Below are positions 21,567-33,079 of a stretch of 64,000 nucleotides of DNA, one piece after another. The first letter of the stretch is position 1, and each line of letters starts with the position of its first letter. The notes under the pieces were generated by a model. The model did no database searches. It had not been told where the DNA came from and was given only the letters and a program-made list of their open reading frames with translations. Location of the stretch: assembly GCF_002127325.2 (NCBI RefSeq), contig NC_035435.2, positions 109,040,517-109,104,516 on the forward strand, written 5' to 3'. Made by a program: the position numbers and the translations under genes. The stretch is from Helianthus annuus (taxonomy: Eukaryota; Streptophyta; Magnoliopsida; Asterales; Asteraceae).

Positions 21567-21649
21567 AAGTGGTGCTATTTTTACTAAAAGTTTTTGCAAA
21601 ATCGCTACTTGGTTTTCTATTTTCAAAACTTTTTGCTACACTATTTTCA

Positions 21650-23923
21650 ATGGCCTCAAGATCAGCTGTTCCACCATGTCTGCTACAACCTCCGCAACAA
21701 TTGGTTCGGTGCTCCCACCACCTCCTCCGAGATCTCAAGCTTCTTCCCAAGGAACTGAAATTCATGTGGCTCGGGATGTTATCCCCGCTCGCAATATCTA
21801 GGGATCTGGTCCTCTTTTAGCTTCTAATGAGGAAATTCTAAATTTGTTTGGTAGTATACATGAACAGATGAGGCAGCAGCAGGAAACTAATCAAATGCTG
21901 ATGAGAGAGATACAACTCCTGAAATTTGGCTCGAGCAGGCCTGCTGAAGATACTGTCACTCCCTTGCAACTCAGGGCTTTGAACTTCAGTTCTGCAGTTT
22001 ATACTGAGGATAACCGAGGAAATATTGTGCCTAGCCATTCCTAAAATCATACTCCTGTGATACCCTCATCAGTTAGAATATCAACTGTGAGAAGCTCAGG
22101 ATATGCTTCAGGATATGGCCAAAATCCTCAGAACGGTAATGTATCTAATAATAATAATACTCTTGCCACTAACGGTGTTGGATCTTTGCAGGATGCAGGT
22201 ATGACATCAGCACTGTCTAGAGAGCTTCAGAAGCTGAAGGACATGATATCCAGTGTACCTGGGGTGGTGCAGCCAATTCCTGAAGTATCCCAGGATAGCC
22301 ACAGGATATCACGGTTTGCATATCCCATTTGTGATGCTGAAATCCCAAAAAGATTTCAAACCCCCAACATGAAACTCTATGACGGAACTACGGATCCTGA
22401 GGAGCATATCGCCTAGTATAGGGAAAGGATAGCAATTAATCCTATCCCTCTAGATCTCAAAGAAGCATGCTTGTGCAAGGGTTTTGGCTCTACCTTAACA
22501 GGATCAACCCTAAAATGGCTGTTAAACGTTCCTCCTCACTTAATTACTTCTTTTGCTCATTTAGTTAATTTATTTAATAGTCAATTTTCCTGCACCGAAG
22601 TTTTGAGAAACTAACCAGTGACCTTTACAAGATAACTCAAGGACCTCAGGAATCCTTGAGGGATTATGTGAATAAGTTTAGCCGGGAATCCTTAGATATC
22701 CCGCACCTTGATGTTGCAACAGCTGTGCAAGCTTTCAAGATGGGATGCAAAAAGATTCCCAATTTTACCAGGATCTTGTAATGAATCCCTGCAGGAATCT
22801 GGATGAAGCTCGTAACAGGGCATTGAGATACATTCGACTGGAGGATGACAAAAAGATGCAAGAGAGAATGAATTCGTCCACAACCTATGAGTCAACCAAC
22901 AGGAAATCAGAATCCTTGTATAAAACATATCGCTCAAAGCCATATGGCAGAAATGATAGCAAAAAAGTCAATGCTGTTGAAGATGAGGATCCTGAGGAGT
23001 ATCCTGAGTTGTCTGAATATTGTTTTTCTGTTAATATACCTGAATTAATGTATGCTATGCAGGGTTTAGGAGACAAAGCCAGGTGGCCTCGCAAAAATCA
23101 ACAAAAGGCTGATTGGAAGGATAAGTCCAAATGGTGTGCCTTCCACGAGGATTTCGGACATGTCACTGTGGATTGTATTGCTCTAAGGAAAGAAATAAGC
23201 TACCTGCTGAGCAAGGGATATCTAAAGGATCTGCTGGGAAAAAAGAAGAATAAAGGGCAGGATCCTGAACGAGCAGCATCACCTCCAACAGATGCCAAAA
23301 TAATTAACTTTATTTCAGGAGGATCCGATATTTGTGGGACTTCATATTCCACAGCCAAGAGACATGTAAAGGAAGCTAAGACAGAAAGAGGAGAAAAGCC
23401 GACCAGGATGACGACGCTCATAACTGACAAAGTGATCACTTTTGATAGTGATGACAGGGATACTGTTCAGGATCCTCACCATGATGCTCTAGTAATTACA
23501 TTATATGTCGCTAACCATTTTGTGCGCAGGATATTGGTAGATAACGGCAGTTCGGTCAACATAATTCAGCTGGAGACACTGAAAAGAATGAATGTATCCC
23601 TGATGGATATTACTTCGAAATCCACCATGCTCGTCGGGTTCAGTGGAGAAGCCAGGAATACCGTAGGGGAGATAAAATTAACAGTATATGTTGAAGGAGT
23701 CAATTCAATACAACGCTTTTGTGTGATGGACTCACTATCCTGCTATAACATTATACTGGGTAGGCCATGGATCCATGATATGAAAGCCGTGCCATCGACT
23801 TATCATCAGTGCATCAAGATCCCTACACCTAGGGGAGTTGTCAAAGTGGATATTGACCAGCAAGAAGCGAAGGAGTGCTACTCATCATCCATGAAATCCT
23901 ATACCAAGCCTAATGCGACATAG
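21650..23923 (+). pseudogene. Element B gag-protease, broken
   Basis: Compared with the intact copy in C, this frame has an early frameshift, a stop at about 22030, a stop after EEHIA (22414-22416, normally Gln) and frameshifts near 22600 and 22745. The last part, 22745-23923, is open. It holds the end of the capsid region, a zinc-knuckle-like Cys/His motif (WCAFHEDFGHVTVDC) and the protease segment ILVDNGSSVNIIQ, where the aspartate lies in DNGSS. The frame ends at a UAG that is in frame with pol. Confidence 0.8.
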
Positions 23924-23929
23924 CAATTA
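23921..23929 (+). promoter_or_regulatory. Readthrough-type stop between gag-protease and pol (element B)
   Basis: UAG-CAA-UUA at the gag-protease end; the downstream pol frame continues in the same phase. UAG followed by CARYYA is the leaky-stop context known from tobamoviruses. Confidence 0.6.
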
Positions 23930-25720
23930 AAGATGCGGGCCCAGGATATTCTGGAGGCTTCTGAGCAGGATGTAAAGAAAATTATCCTGGATCAGGATAA
24001 CCCAGATATCTCGGTGCTCGTAGGAACCAATACCCCTCAGGATATTGAAAATCAATTGACTAACTTTTTGAAATGCAGGATGTCGACATTCGCATGGAAA
24101 CATGAGGATATGACAGGCATTTCCAAAGATATTATAACACATAAGCTTGGTATTGACAGATCATTTAAACCAGTCCAACAAAAGAGAAGGAAATTTGCTC
24201 CGGAACGAAATATGATCATCCAAGAGGAAGTTGAAAAGCTACTAAAGAGCAAGATGATTAGGGAAGTGAAGTTTCCCAAATGGCTAGCTAATGTGGTCGT
24301 GGTGCAAAAGGAAAACGGGAAATGTAGAGTATGTGTGGATTACACAGACTTGAATAAAGCTTGTCCCAAAGACCCGTTTCCTCTACCTCATATTGATTCA
24401 ATGGTGGATGCTACCGCTGGCCATGAGATGTTAACCTTCATGGATGCCTCTTCAGGATTTCAGCAGATCCAAATGGAATCCTCCGATCAGGAGGATACTG
24501 CTTTCATGACACCCACAGGTATTTATTGTTATACTGCTATGCCTTTTGGTTTAAAAAATGCTGGTGCAACATACCAAAGGCTGGTGAACATGATGTTTAA
24601 AGACAAACTGGGGGACACCATGGAAGTATACATCAACGATAAGGTAGTAAAATCTAAGAAGGCTGAGGATCACCTTCAAGATATTAAGGGAGCATTTGAT
24701 ATCCTGGACCAGTACAACATGAAATTGAATCCTACTAAATGCCATTTTGGAGTGAGGGCAGGAAAGTTTCTAGGGTACATGGTGACTAAAAGGGGGATAG
24801 AAGCAAGCCCGGAGCAGATTAAAGCCATCTTGGATATCAAGTCACATTCAAATATGAAGGATGTTCAACGATTAACAGGGCGAGTAGCAGCATTGAATAG
24901 ATTTATCTCAAGATCCTCCGAAAAATGCAAGGAATTTTATGATATTCTGAAGAAAAATAAGAAATTCGAGTGGGGTGAGAAGCATGAAACAGCCTTGCAG
25001 GATTTGAAGCAGTATCTTTCAACCGCACCTCTGTTAATGAAACCTGAAGATGGCGAACCACTATCCCTATACCTTGCAGTATCAGGGAATGCAGTAAGTG
25101 CTATCCTTGTAAAAGATCATGAAGGTCAGAAGTATCCTGTCTATTATGTCAGCAAAAGTTTATTAGATGCTGAAACTAGGTATTCTCACCTAGAAAAGCT
25201 AATATTAGCCCTAGTTATGGCATCGACAAAACTTAGACATTATTTTGAAACACATAGGATTCATGTTAAAACCAACTATCTTGTTAAAAATGTGCTTAGG
25301 AAACCCGAGATGTCAGGGAGGATGGCTAAATGGTCGGTTAAATTAAGTGCATTTGATCTAGTATATGAACCTAGAAATGCCATAAAGTCTCAGGCTCTAG
25401 CTGACTTTGTGGCTGATTTCAGTAGTGATATTCAAAATGAAGTAGACCTAGAGGTACAACAGCTAGGAGAAAACTTAGAATCCTGGATATTATATACTGA
25501 TGGTGCATCTAATGTAAGAGGTGTAGGTTTGGGTATACTACTAAAATCGCCACAGGTGGACATATTACCCCAGGCTATTAGATGTGAGTTCCCTGCCACT
25601 AATAATGAAGCAGAATATGAAGCTCTAATTGCAGGATTAGAATTGGCTAAGAACATGAATATCAAGAGTTTACAAGTGTTTGTTGATTCCTTGTTAATCA
25701 CTAATCATTTTAATGGATCT
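23924..25720 (+). pseudogene. Element B pol: reverse transcriptase and RNase H, interrupted
   Basis: In frame with gag-protease after UAG. RT motifs are visible: WRVCVDYTDLN-like KCRVCVDYTDLNKACP, FMDASSGFQQIQM, and the palm motif, which reads YIND (24629-24640) instead of YIDD, so the enzyme should be inactive. A first RNase H follows, then the start of a second one (YTDGASN, NNEAEYEAL). The frame is cut at GATCT (25716-25720) by element C and resumes at 36441. Confidence 0.85.
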
Positions 25721-26438
25721 TGTTTTGGTCAAAAATCACACAAGGATAATGTAACCAAACTTTATGTAAACGGGGTATGATGCTTGGCTAGCTATGAAAG
25801 TAAAGGATCACTTCTGTGATAAAGATACAAAGACACAATGATTTATACGAGGAAAAAGCCCTTGATCAATGTATGATCTCCGGCATAAAAAACCTCGGGT
25901 GATGGCAACTACCGATCACCAACTTCAATATAATAAAAATGTAGTTACAACTTCGGATGATAATGAGCTGAGTACAAGGATCACTGAGTGTCTAAGTGTT
26001 GAGAGTTGTGTCGTATGTTGTGTGTGTTCTTCCGAATGAGGAAGAGTGGTATTTATACATGTGTAGGTAACTTATTTTAGGTAGATAGACCACTAATCAG
26101 CTCATTACCCCTTTAGAAATAAAGATAATCTAGCCTAAATTGCTGCCCATTAATCAAGCTAAGTTTCCATATCCGGTACAACGTCTATCTCCAATTTAGC
26201 TCTTGCCATATTTGTGAAAACGCGTCCCTGGATCATGATATGTAGGGCATATCCTGCTAGATGTTCCTGCAAAATAATATTGTAGTAATCGAAAGTGACC
26301 GTTAGTATAAGAATCACCTTAATGTCCCATGATCCTGATCCTGAGGTCCGGCTGGGGATCACTGCCTGCCAAAGAAATAAGGATCACTGGTTAGGATCAC
26401 GTATAAGGATCATTCATAGTAAAAATCCAGCCCTAACA
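25721..26438 (-). repeat. Element C 3' LTR
   Basis: 718 bp; I found no difference from 35723-36440 when reading both line by line. Confidence 0.92.
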
Positions 26439-26452
26439 ATTGCCCCCAAAAT
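26439..26452 (-). promoter_or_regulatory. Element C polypurine tract
   Basis: On the minus strand TTTTGGGGGCAAT sits directly before the 3' LTR, the usual plus-strand primer position. Confidence 0.6.
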
Positions 26453-26595
26453 ATAAGGAGTTAAATGTAAATAGATGAGTTATATTTTGTTTTGAGCTTA
26501 TCTCTAACGGACGATTCCGATTTACTAGCCGTTGCACATGGACTAGCCGTTATGATATTTTCGTCACTGATGTGACAATCCCTGCGAATCATCAT

Positions 26596-26603
26596 TATAA
26601 ATA
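26596..26603 (+). promoter_or_regulatory. TATA box for the antisense gene of element C
   Basis: TATAAATA on the plus strand lies outside the LTR, about 150 bp before the antisense start codon at 26747, at a suitable place for an independent promoter. Confidence 0.5.
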
Positions 26604-26746
26604 GGAGATAGGGTTAGGATCATTTTGCATTTAAATTCGAAGTATCTCCCTTTATAATCGTCACCGAAGGCTTGATCAGGTATCATCTTCTTCTTTTTCT
26701 TCTTTGCCCTGTTCTTTCTTACTTTTACCCTGTTTTCGTCTCGAAT

Positions 26747-28355
26747 ATGCTTCTTCGGAATTCACCGCACAAAGGCTCTAAGAAGGATAGTCCCTTGAAA
26801 AGCCAGGGGATTATCAAAGATTCTCCTATGGAGAGATGCTGTTTTACCGATATCCAAATAGACAAGCTTCGCCATTGCTTTCCGGCGAACGTTGTTTTTA
26901 AGTCTTTTGATCCTACTGCTTTGAGTGATTTTGTTTCGGACACTTGGGTGGCCTTTCCTGCTACTCCTTTCCTTATCGGGTATTCATATCCTTTTCCGAC
27001 ATTTACCCAATCTTTCTTTTCTCTTACCGGCATCTCATTTATCCAAGCTATGCCGATGATCTGGAGGGTTCTATATACCTTTGAGAGGATCATCGAGCAA
27101 GAAGGGATTGATTTGGGGATGTCAGAGTTAGCTGAGCTCTATGATCTCACCACCTTCGGTTCTCACCGGTACTTGTTGAAACGGAAATCTGGGGAGGATC
27201 ACCCTATCTTCAAAGTTACCAAGAATGATAAAAACTGGAAACGTCGGTTTTTCTTTGTTAAGAGGGATTCCATCCCAGATGGGAAGGATCTGCCCGAGGA
27301 ATGGGCCACTCATGGTAGGGTAGAGGATCCTTGAAGGATCACTATCAGTCCTGTCTCGTATGATGAGGATCACTGATGTCTTTTCTTTATTGTTTTTCTA
27401 TGCAGCTATCTCCGTTGCTCATCTGAAGTTAACCCCTGCTGCGAAAGAGAGAGTGTTAGCTTTTAAAAAGCTTGATCCTGAAGTTAGGAGCTTCCAAGTC
27501 ATTATCCAAGATTCTCAAGAGATATCCTCTGCATCTGCCACGATGTCGAGTAAGTATCCTCATAGAAAGTTAGTTTTATGTAAAAATATTTAATTTTAGA
27601 AGGGAACTTATCTTGTTTTTTGAATTGTGTAGGTGCTGGAAAATCTGCCAGGTCCGTTAAATCTGCCTCCAAGTTTGGGATTAGTGACCTTGCCAATGTC
27701 ACCTCCTCAAAGAAGAAAGCTTCTGCTGCCAGCCCTTCAGTCTCAGCTCCTAAAGCGTCCATTCGGGGTAAGGGAAAAAAGAGGAAAGCCTCTGATGAAC
27801 TCCAAGGATTCCCTCTCCTTCGTCAGCAATTTCTTGACTATGTGAACGAGGTGAGGATCACTGCCCCTGTTGGTTACCTAGTATCTTTCGAGGATCACCT
27901 GATTCCGAGCTTGTCTTTATTTCTTTTGTTTGCAGAAACTTGCTGAGATTGAAACTTATCTTGGCAATGTTGAGGACCAGGAGAGCCAGATTGCCGATCT
28001 TCAGCAGATGGGTGTGTTGAAGGATCTCAAGATAGCGGATCTTGAGAAGGAACTCCAGGCCACCAAGGATGAAGCTGCTCAGAGGCTGATTGACATGGAT
28101 AATGAGAAGCAGGAGATCATCCAGGATGCCAAGGTCTCTGCCGCAACTGCTATGTACAAGATACAACTACAAATGGCTGCGGAGGCTCAGGATCCTGCCT
28201 TTGACAAGAGCTCATGGGACGTGGAGGGTTGGAAGGCAAGGTTGGCGGACCTGGAGGATGAGGATGAGACTGAGGAGATCCCTATGCTGGAAGGCGGTGA
28301 TGCTGATAAGGATCAGGGTGGAGAAGCTGGTGGTGATGGAGCAGTGAAGAAGTAA
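26747..28355 (+). CDS. Antisense gene (aORF) of Tat element C, four exons
   Basis: Exons 26747-27314, 27406-27549, 27633-27850 and 27936-28355 join to 1,350 nt (449 aa) with clean GT-AG introns (donors GGTAGGG, AGTAAGT, GGTGAGG; acceptors TATGCAG, GTGTAG, TTTGCAG). It lies opposite in direction to gag-pol. The N-terminal two fifths resemble the plant 'putative gypsy type transposon' domain (Transposase_28), including GISFIQAMPMIWRVL and the basic FFFVKRDSIP. The middle is Lys/Ser-rich with a nuclear-localisation-like GKGKKRKA. The last exon is a heptad-rich coiled coil with an acidic tail. Antisense frames at this position are a known trait of Tat elements; the molecular role is unknown. Upstream in-frame Met at 26672 is possible, but 26747 matches the start of the B copy. 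Confidence 0.7.
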
Positions 28356-29864
28356 GCTGCATGATTGGGCGATGATGGATATTGTTGACTAGGCCGGAGC
28401 CCAATTTTTTAGGATTGGTAGTGGTCTTTTGTGGTTGTTGATGTTTGAAACAATTATGGTTTGTAATCTCTGGACAATAGTTTCTTAGGGTTAAGGATCC
28501 TGGATCCTTTGAACAATAGGTAGGATTACACATGGTGGAGGGATCCTCTGTTTGGGGGATGAAGCCGTTGTGATCCTGCCGCCTTTTAATTTCCCTGCAA
28601 TACTTTTGAACCTATTATCATGGACACCCTTTACCTACCCCAGCGGACGGGCCACGTATTGCTGGTAGAAGCTTTGGGTAGGTAATTTTGACAACTTTTT
28701 GAAAGGGTTAAAGATCCTTTTGTTTAATAAATAAAATCTTAAACTTTTGTCGCTTATCTTGTGTTATTATCCTTTTTGATTTTCAATTGTTTTGACACAT
28801 GTTTGTTTGAAAAGTTGAGCAAATTATGTTTAGGATATGATCCTGGATCAAATATCCTATAATCGAAAGTTTTCAAGATAGTTTATTTTAAGGATCATAG
28901 GTTCAGTTGTCAAGGTCTAAAGGTTATTCAAATGAATAATGAAATTAAAAGTAGTTAAGGATCATACCTGAGGATCCAAGTTTGGATCCTAACCTTTAAT
29001 CGGAACAACCGTAGGTAAAACTTTAATGGATAATAAGGATTAAGGATCCTTAATCGTTTAACTTCGAAAACCTGAAAAAATGGAATATAACTTGGGACTA
29101 AGCCAATATAAAAGATAAGTTAGTAACTGGGGATGAGCCCAAAGGATAACTGAGAATGATCCCAGAGGATCACTAGGGACAAGCCCAAAGGATAACTGGG
29201 GATGATCCCGGAGGATCACTGGGGACAAGCCCAAAGGATAACTGGGGATGATCCCGGAGGATCACTGGGGACAAGCCCAAAGGATAACTGGGGATGATCC
29301 CGGAGGATCACTGGGGACAAGCCCAAAGGATAACTGGGGACAAGCCCAAAGGATCGTATGTAAACTGGAGTATGGCCCTTTCTGGCAACTATCCAAACTT
29401 AGTGACATGAAAATGTCAAAACCTTAGCTAACGTGAAAACGTTAGAAACCTTAGGAACGGATGTATGGTGCGTCCACCATTATACGTAGGATCCCAAGTA
29501 TAGCCAGTACAATGAGGTCGCCAGCCCCGAAAATGGGTACTGATCCCAAAGACATGAACTATATCAGGATCGTCGTGCGCTGCTGGCGGAAACTGGGGAT
29601 AATCCCAAGGATAACTGGGGTTGTACCCAAGGATCTGTGGTGCTTTTGGAGATCTTTGACGATTTGCTGAAGATACCTGAACTATCATAACTCAAATGGT
29701 TTGTGAGTAGAGGATGAAGGATACATGATCCTTATCCTTAGGCAAAAAGTAAGAAAATGCAATAGTTTTTAGGATAAGCATATTACCAGAGTAAGGATCA
29801 TTGATATCTCCAGGATCCTCCAAGGATACTTCAATGTAAGGATCACATGCAGGAAGGATCATGT
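28356..29864. repeat. Non-coding 3' region of element C with a 46-bp tandem array
   Basis: From about 29138 to 29355 a 46-bp unit (phrases AACTGGGGATGATCCCGGAG and CACTGGGGACAAGCCCAAAG) repeats four to five times, the inner copies nearly identical. The rest is AT-rich with many AGGATC words and no supported gene. Confidence 0.75.
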
Positions 29865-31330
<1,466 letters not shown>

Positions 31331-33073
31331 CTATCTCCCCATATCCTTAGCAATCTGTAAGCCAGCAATTAAGGCTTCATACTCAGCCTCATTGTTAGTT
31401 GCTTGGAACTCACAGGCTATGGAGTGGGGTATTATGTCCCCCTGTGGCGATTTTAGTAGGATCCCTAGCCCTGTGCCTTTGATGTTTGAGGATCCGTCAG
31501 TGTGTAGTATCCAAGGATCCTCGGTCTCATCCAGCTGCTGGACCTCCAATTCTGCTTCCTTTTGTAGATCACTACTGAAATCAGCCACAAAGTCAGCTAA
31601 TGCTTGAGATTTAATGGCTGTTCTTGGTTCGTATCTTATATCATGGGCACTAAGCTTCACTGCCCACTTAGCCATTCTCCCTGACATATCCGGTTTCCTG
31701 AGGACATTCTTAATTGGAAAATTAGTTTTAACAACAATAGTATGGGTTTCAAAATAATGCCTTAACTTAGTGGATGCCATGATTAATGCAAGGATAAGTT
31801 TTTCGAGGTGTGAGTACCTGGATTCGGCATCAAGTAGACTTTTACTTACATAGTAGATAGGATATTGTGTACCTTCGTGATCCTTAACAAGGACAGCACT
31901 TACAGCGGTTGAGGATACCGCTAGATATAAGGATAGCACATCTCCTTTTTCCGGTTTTGTTAATGCTGGTGCTGAGGACATATACTCTTTTAGGGCTTGT
32001 AAAGCATTCTCATGCTTCTCAGTCCATTCGAACTTCTTATTCTTCCTTAGGATATCGTAGAATTCTTTGCACTTTTCTGAGGATTTCGATATGAACCTGT
32101 TCAAAGCTGCTATCCTGCCTGTCAGTCTTTGAACATCCTTGGCATTGGCAGGAGATTTGATATTTATTAATGCTTTGATTTGTTCCGGGCTTGCTTCAAT
32201 GCCCCTCTGGGTTACCATGTATCCTAAGAACTTTCCTGCCTTAACACCAAAATGGCATTTTGAAGGATTAAGTTTCATGTTGTAACTATCAAGGATATCG
32301 AATGCTTCTTCCAAGTCCCTTAGGTGATCCTCAGCTTTCTTTGACTTGACCACCATATCATCTATGTACACCTCCATAGTTTTTCCAATTTGATCTTTGA
32401 ACATCATATTTACCAGCCTTTGATATGTTGCACCTGCATTTCTTAGTCCAAAAGGCATGGCAATATAACAATATAAACCGGTTGGGGTCATAAAGGCTGT
32501 ATCCTCTTGGTCAGATGGTTCCATCTGGATTTGTTGGAATCCAGATGATGCATCCATAAAAGTTAACAGTTCATGCCCCGCTGTTGCATCTACCATGGAG
32601 TCAATGTGGGGTAATGGGAAAGGATCCTTGGGACATGCCTTATTCAAATCAGTGAAATCGACACATACCCTCCACTTTCCGTTTTTCTTTTGGACAACAA
32701 CCACATTGGCTAACCATTTAGGATACTTTACCTCTCTGATCATACCTGCTCGAAGTAGTCTCTCTACTTCTTCTTGGATAATGGCATTCCTTTCTTGTGC
32801 AAACTTCCTCCTTTTTTGATGGATTGGCTTGATAGACCTGTCAATGCCAAGTTTGTGAGTAATAATATCCTTAGATATACCTGTCATATCTTCATGTTTC
32901 CAAGCAAAGGTAGATTTTCTTCTTTTGAGGAAGGATATCATGTCTTCTTTTATCTTGCCAAGGATCCCTGATCCGATATAGATCTTTGATTCAGGATCAC
33001 TAGGATCCAGAAGGATTTCGTCCACATCCTGCTCCCTTGCCTCCAAGACGTTCCTTGGAGGATACTGTAATTG
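31331..33073 (-). CDS. Element C pol: reverse transcriptase and RNase H
   Basis: In frame with gag-protease after UAG (33076-33074), so the product would come from readthrough. The first Met is at 33046, but translation would enter from upstream. RT motifs: KWRVCVDFTDLNKACP, FMDASSGFQQIQM and the intact palm motif YIDDMVVKS. RNase H 1: LYLAVSSTAVSAVLV and YSHLEKLILALI. The start of a second, Tat-type RNase H: LHTDGSSNIKGTGLG and NNEAEYEALIAG. The frame stops at AKDMGR. Relative to B, about 33 codons are missing here, including the segment with the next catalytic Asp (VFVDS). Confidence 0.88.
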   Translation of the reverse strand, partial: QLQYPPRNVLEAREQDVDEILLDPSDPESKIYIGSGILGKIKEDMISFLKRRKSTFAWKHEDMTGISKDIITHKLGIDRSIKPIHQKRRKFAQERNAIIQEEVERLLRAGMIREVKYPKWLANVVVVQKKNGKWRVCVDFTDLNKACPKDPFPLPHIDSMVDATAGHELLTFMDASSGFQQIQMEPSDQEDTAFMTPTGLYCYIAMPFGLRNAGATYQRLVNMMFKDQIGKTMEVYIDDMVVKSKKAEDHLRDLEEAFDILDSYNMKLNPSKCHFGVKAGKFLGYMVTQRGIEASPEQIKALINIKSPANAKDVQRLTGRIAALNRFISKSSEKCKEFYDILRKNKKFEWTEKHENALQALKEYMSSAPALTKPEKGDVLSLYLAVSSTAVSAVLVKDHEGTQYPIYYVSKSLLDAESRYSHLEKLILALIMASTKLRHYFETHTIVVKTNFPIKNVLRKPDMSGRMAKWAVKLSAHDIRYEPRTAIKSQALADFVADFSSDLQKEAELEVQQLDETEDPWILHTDGSSNIKGTGLGILLKSPQGDIIPHSIACEFQATNNEAEYEALIAGLQIAKDMGR

Positions 33074-33079
33074 CTATTG
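33068..33079 (-). promoter_or_regulatory. Readthrough-type stop between gag-protease and pol (element C)
   Basis: The minus strand reads CAA-UAG-CAA-UUA, identical to the tobamovirus leaky-stop context. Gag-protease and pol are in the same phase with no other stop between them. Confidence 0.7.

Noticed and set aside
26747..28355. A host gene captured by element C
   Set aside because: The same gene at the same position and exon pattern occurs in element B, so it belongs to the retrotransposon lineage.
29138..29355. CRISPR-like regular repeats
   Set aside because: The units are head-to-tail without unique spacers and lie inside a plant retrotransposon.
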